DNA of 18,662 nt from Burkholderiales bacterium (GTDB lineage Bacteria > Pseudomonadota > Gammaproteobacteria > Burkholderiales > CAIKXV01). Position 1 is the first letter of the stretch, and each line of letters begins with the position of its first letter. Both the position numbers and the translations under genes were made by a program. The DNA lies in contig JACMMK010000326.1 of the NCBI GenBank assembly GCA_014379045.1, positions 1 to 18,662 on the forward strand, given 5' to 3'. Of this stretch, positions 15,837-18,662 are shown in pieces. The notes under the pieces were generated by a model. That model ran no database searches and was not told the origin of the DNA. It saw nothing but the letters and a program-made list of their open reading frames with translations.

Positions 15837-15953
15837 AGAGGGTTGACTCGCACGGTTTTTAATCTCGAACAGCCGGAACGGTCAGAACGGATTGCGCCCG
15901 AACGGATCAAGGCCGGCCGAGGCAGTGAACGAAACGACGAGTGAACGAAAGCC

Positions 15954-16004
15954 CGATCGACGATTCGATCGTGACGCTGACTTGCAACGGTCGGGCGAAG
16001 CCCG
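15954..16004 (+). other. Two perfect hairpins in the cytochrome c4 leader
   Basis: CGATCGA (15954-15960) pairs with TCGATCG (15965-15971) around a 4-nt loop, and CGGGC (15992-15996) pairs with GCCCG (16000-16004) around GAA. Both are upstream of the AGGGAG ribosome binding site. A 34-codon GTG frame (15925-16029) runs through them and ends 3 bases before the cytochrome ATG. They may shape translation or mRNA stability; nothing more can be shown from sequence. Confidence 0.4.
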
Positions 16005-16032
16005 CAGACGAGTGTCCGGCAGGGAGTAGGGA

Positions 16033-16719
16033 ATGACAAGAACCAGTCTCGCGAACGCGGTAGTGGGAGCGAGTATCGCGCTCATGGTCGGTTCAGGCAC
16101 GGCCAGGGCGGCCGAAAATACGCCGGCTGTGAACACTTCAGCCCAACCCACCATCGTTGCCCCGCGTGGCGACGCGGCCAAGGGTCAGGTGATCGCGGGC
16201 CAGGTGTGCGCCGCCTGTCATGGTGCCGATGGCAACAGCGCGCTGGCGGCCAATCCCGTGCTCGCGGGCCAGCATGCCGGGTACATCGCCAAGCAGCTCG
16301 CGGAATTCAAGGCAGGCGTGCGTAAGAACGCGATCATGATGGGCTTCGCGGCGGCATTGTCGCAGCAGGACATGCTCGATCTGGGCGCGTTCTATTCGCG
16401 GCAGAAGGCGACGCCGCGCGCGGCCAACGACAAGGAACTCGCGCTGATCGGGCAGAAGCTCTTTCGTGCCGGTAACACGGCGGTCGGTCTTCCCGCGTGC
16501 GCGGGTTGCCACTCGCCGAATGGCGCGGGCATTCCGGCGCAGTATCCGCGCCTGGCAGGCCAGCACACCGAATACACGATCGGGCAATTGCGCGCTTTCT
16601 ACGCCGGCGAACGCGGCAACGACAGCAACAAGGTGATGCGCACGATCGCGAGCCGGTTGTCGGAGCGCGAGATGCAGGCCGTCGCCGAGTACGTTTCGGG
16701 CCTCACCAGCGCGCGCTGA
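16033..16719 (+). CDS. Cytochrome c4 (periplasmic dihaem cytochrome)
   Basis: Dihaem c-type cytochrome that passes electrons between the bc1 complex and terminal oxidases. The 228-residue product has a signal peptide ending near ARA-A (about 26/27) and two class I cytochrome c domains. Domain 1 has CAACH (Cys59, Cys62, His63) with likely Met ligand Met102. Domain 2 has CAGCH (Cys156, Cys159, His160) with Met202. Each Met is followed by the same MxxxAxxL spacing, showing internal duplication. A purine-rich AGGGAG lies upstream of the ATG. The gene is called cycA in some species. In many Betaproteobacteria cytochrome c maturation genes (resB, ccsA) follow; here hemL lies convergent instead. Confidence 0.95.
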   Translation: MTRTSLANAVVGASIALMVGSGTARAAENTPAVNTSAQPTIVAPRGDAAKGQVIAGQVCAACHGADGNSALAANPVLAGQHAGYIAKQLAEFKAGVRKNAIMMGFAAALSQQDMLDLGAFYSRQKATPRAANDKELALIGQKLFRAGNTAVGLPACAGCHSPNGAGIPAQYPRLAGQHTEYTIGQLRAFYAGERGNDSNKVMRTIASRLSEREMQAVAEYVSGLTSAR

Positions 16720-16730
16720 CGCGAACGCCG

Positions 16731-16770
16731 CCGATCCCTGGGTACCCCAGGCGGTGCGTCGACCAGACGC
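16731..16770. terminator. Two tandem hairpins between convergent cytochrome c4 and hemL genes
   Basis: CCTGGG (16737-16742) pairs with CCCAGG (16746-16751) around TAC, extended by CCG/CGG outside a 3-nt bulge. GCGTC (16756-16760) pairs with GACGC (16766-16770). They lie 11-51 bp after the cytochrome stop, in the 89-bp convergent gap, and could stop transcripts from both sides. No U tract is seen. Confidence 0.45.
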
Positions 16771-16808
16771 GCCGTGGAGGATGTATCCGCGGTTGATGCA
16801 GATGCCGA

Positions 16809-18095
16809 TCAGCGGTGCGTGGCGGCGAGCGCCGCGTCTGCGGCGGCGGCGGTGTCGGCGATGTCCTGGGCGCTGTGCGTGATCGACACGAAACCTGCTT
16901 CGTAGGCCGAGGGCGCGAGGTAGACGCCTCGCGCCAGCATCTGGTGGAAGAAGGCGTTGAAACGTTGGCCGTCGGTCTGCATCACCTGGGCGAAGTCGGT
17001 CGGCGGCGAGCTGCTGAAGTAGAGTCCGAACATGCCTCCGACCGATTGCGCCGACAGCGCGACGCCGTGCCGGCGGCCGGCCGCAATGAACGCTTCGCAC
17101 ACCTCCCGGGTCGTGGTTTCCAGGCGAGCGAAGAAGCCTGGCTGCAGCACCTGTTCGAGCGTGGCAAGTCCCGCTGCGACGGCGACCGGATTGCCGGAGA
17201 GGGTGCCCGCCTGATACACGGGGCCGGTAGGCGCGACGCATGCCATCACGTCGCGACGGCCACCGAACGCGCCGAGCGGCAATCCGCCGCCGACGACCTT
17301 GCCCAGCGTGGTCAGGTCGGGCGTGATGCCATGGAGTGCCTGCGCGCCCCCGGCTGCAACGCGAAACCCGGTCATCACCTCGTCGAAGATCAGCACGCTG
17401 CCGTGTCGGGTGCAGCCGTCGCGCAACGCCTGCAGGAACCCTGGCTGCGGCAGCACCATGTTCATGTTGCCTGCGATCGGCTCGACGATCACGGCGGCGA
17501 TCGTGTCGCCGATCTCGCGAAACGTGCGCTCGGCCTGCTCGACGTCGTTGTAGGCGAGCACGAGCGTGTGCTGTGCCAACTCGGGCGGAACGCCGGCTGA
17601 ACTCGGCTGACCGAGCGTGAGCGCACCCGAACCCGCCTTCACCAGCAGGCTGTCGCCATGGCCGTGATAGCACCCCTCGAATTTGACGATGCGGCTGCGG
17701 CCGGTGAACCCGCGGGCAACGCGCACCGCACTCATCGTCGCTTCGGTTCCGGACGAAACCAGCCTGATCGATTCGATCGACGGCATCGCGGCAGCGATCG
17801 CTTCGGCGAGTCTCAGTTCGCCGGCGGTCGGCGCGCCGAACGTCAAGCCGTTTTTGGCCGCGCGTTCGACAGCAGCCAGTACCGACGGATCTGCATGCCC
17901 GAGAATTGCCGGACCCCAGGACCCGATGTAGTCGATGTAGCGATTGCCGTCGACATCCCACATCCACGCGCCTTGCGCGCGCTCGAAGAACACCGGCGTG
18001 CCCCCGACCGAGCGGAACGCGCGCACGGGTGAGTTGACGCCGCCTGGAATCAGGCGCTGCGAGCGCTCGAACAGGGCTTCGCTGTTGGGTCTCAT
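16809..18095 (-). CDS. hemL: Glutamate-1-semialdehyde 2,1-aminomutase
   Basis: PLP enzyme that converts glutamate-1-semialdehyde to 5-aminolevulinate in the C5 pathway, the substrate of HemB encoded nearby. The 428-residue product is of normal length, with the start motif RLIPGGVNSPVRAF, the substrate-gate region SSGTEATMSA (about 121-130), CYHGHGD, the IFDEVMTGFR segment and the PLP-binding Lys266 in TTLGKVVGGGLPLGAFGG. A GGAG lies about 9 nt before the ATG. The ATG overlaps the thiE stop by four bases, so the two genes are likely coupled. Use of hemL implies that 5-aminolevulinate is made from glutamyl-tRNA. Confidence 0.97.
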   Translation of the reverse strand: MRPNSEALFERSQRLIPGGVNSPVRAFRSVGGTPVFFERAQGAWMWDVDGNRYIDYIGSWGPAILGHADPSVLAAVERAAKNGLTFGAPTAGELRLAEAIAAAMPSIESIRLVSSGTEATMSAVRVARGFTGRSRIVKFEGCYHGHGDSLLVKAGSGALTLGQPSSAGVPPELAQHTLVLAYNDVEQAERTFREIGDTIAAVIVEPIAGNMNMVLPQPGFLQALRDGCTRHGSVLIFDEVMTGFRVAAGGAQALHGITPDLTTLGKVVGGGLPLGAFGGRRDVMACVAPTGPVYQAGTLSGNPVAVAAGLATLEQVLQPGFFARLETTTREVCEAFIAAGRRHGVALSAQSVGGMFGLYFSSSPPTDFAQVMQTDGQRFNAFFHQMLARGVYLAPSAYEAGFVSITHSAQDIADTAAAADAALAATHR

Positions 18096-18662
18096 CGGTT
18101 CGGACTCCGTACGAATGTCTGCGTGGGTGAGACGGTGTCGGGCGACGCGCCGGATTCAGCTTCGATCAGCTGATGGAAGGCATCGACGGCGGCCGCGATA
18201 TCGGGCGCGGCGAACACCGCGCTGATCACCGCGACCGCGTGGGCGCCCGCCCTCAGTACTGCACTCGCATTGCCGGGGTCGATACCGCCGATCGCGACAA
18301 TCGGCAGCGGGACTTCGGCGCGCGCACGGGTGAGCAGAGCGAGGGGCGCGCGCACAGCACCGGGCTTGACCGTCGAGGCGTACATCGATCCGAACGCGAC
18401 ATAGTCGGCACCCTCGGCAGCCGCCGCGTGGGCGCGCTCGAGCGAGTCATAGCAGCTGACGCCGATCAGGCCGGCCTCGCCCAGGTGGGTGCGTGCGACC
18501 TGCACACTCGCGTCGTCGCGCCCGAGATGCACCCCGTCGGCCGCGACCTCGGCCGCGAGCACCGGATCATCGTTGATGATCAGCAACGCGCCGTGTGCGC
18601 GGCATCGTGCGGCCACCGCCCGCGCTTCATCGCGGGCGACATCCACCACCGCCCGCGCTTCA
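18092..18662 (-). CDS. thiE: Thiamine-phosphate synthase, C-terminal part (cut by window edge)
   Basis: Joins HMP pyrophosphate and thiazole phosphate to thiamine monophosphate. The frame is open from the right edge (18662) to a stop at 18092, so about 190 residues are visible and an estimated 30-45 N-terminal residues are missing. A GTG at 18649 is internal, not the real start. TIM-barrel motifs seen are LIINDDP, ADGVHLGRDD, GVSCYDS, ADYVAFGSMYAS with TVKPGA (substrate phosphate region) and VAIGGIDPGNA (phosphate-binding loop). The segment at the edge carries an in-frame 33-bp repeat. The last about 20 residues are a variable tail. It is coupled to hemL by an ATGA overlap. Confidence 0.92.
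   Translation of the reverse strand, partial: EARAVVDVARDEARAVAARCRAHGALLIINDDPVLAAEVAADGVHLGRDDASVQVARTHLGEAGLIGVSCYDSLERAHAAAAEGADYVAFGSMYASTVKPGAVRAPLALLTRARAEVPLPIVAIGGIDPGNASAVLRAGAHAVAVISAVFAAPDIAAAVDAFHQLIEAESGASPDTVSPTQTFVRSPNR
18613..18662. repeat. In-frame direct repeat in thiE, 33-bp period
   Basis: The 17 bases at 18613-18629 recur exactly at 18646-18662. In the thiE frame this gives EARAV twice, 11 codons apart. The second copy touches the window edge, so the repeat may be longer or have more copies outside. A perfect 7-bp hairpin GCCCGCG/CGCGGGC (18618-18624 with 18631-18637) lies within. Confidence 0.7.

Noticed and set aside
16138..17967. 609-residue open frame on the minus strand across cytochrome c4 and hemL
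   Set aside because: Antisense to the cytochrome and out of frame with hemL; it crosses a convergent intergenic gap that contains hairpins, which no real gene would be expected to do here.
1..18662. Search for mobile elements, tRNA/rRNA genes, CRISPR arrays, toxin-antitoxin or defence genes
   Set aside because: None seen. All long frames with credible sequence are housekeeping or pilus genes, and composition is uniform through the window.

Overview
This is high-GC chromosomal housekeeping DNA. The gene order pilM-pilN-pilO-pilP-pilQ-aroK-aroB-dgt-gltB, divergent from a class A penicillin-binding protein gene, together with the sequence character of the proteins, points to a betaproteobacterium, most likely of the order Burkholderiales. 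I cannot name a genus. I see no mobile element, integrase, tRNA, rRNA, CRISPR array or phage gene. The coding sequences all look intact. The two at the ends (gltB on the left, thiE on the right) are cut by the window.

Layout. Positions 1-9883 are one long minus-strand block, read right to left: pilM, pilN, pilO, pilP and pilQ (type IV pilus inner-membrane alignment complex and outer-membrane secretin), then aroK and aroB (shikimate pathway), dgt (HD-domain dNTP triphosphohydrolase) and the start of gltB (glutamate synthase large subunit). Four junctions overlap by a few bases (pilO/pilP, pilP/pilQ, aroK/aroB, aroB/dgt), which implies translational coupling. Gaps at pilM/pilN (102 bp, with a long stem-loop), pilQ/aroK (126 bp, with a promoter-like -10) and dgt/gltB (315 bp, with two hairpins and a promoter candidate) probably divide the block into sub-transcripts.

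Positions 10063-13911 run on the plus strand: mrcA (PBP1A), a conserved protein of unknown function, and a YcgR-like PilZ protein expected to bind c-di-GMP. Positions 13953-15766 are minus: hemB (porphobilinogen synthase) downstream of engB (ribosome-assembly GTPase). A dihaem cytochrome c4 gene follows on plus (16033-16719), and convergent to it are hemL and the 3' part of thiE on minus. The right half is thus loosely themed on tetrapyrrole synthesis (hemB, hemL) and a haem protein.

I did not find a clearly new system. The points most worth a second look are: near-consensus -10 hexamers exactly 5 nt before the start codons of mrcA and aroK, suggesting leaderless mRNAs; a long hairpin and an SD-less start at pilM/pilN; the uncharacterised gene after mrcA, which may be a degenerate nucleotidyltransferase; a chain of overlapping micro-ORFs before the PilZ gene; a structured cytochrome c4 leader; and an in-frame 33-bp-period repeat in thiE at the window edge.
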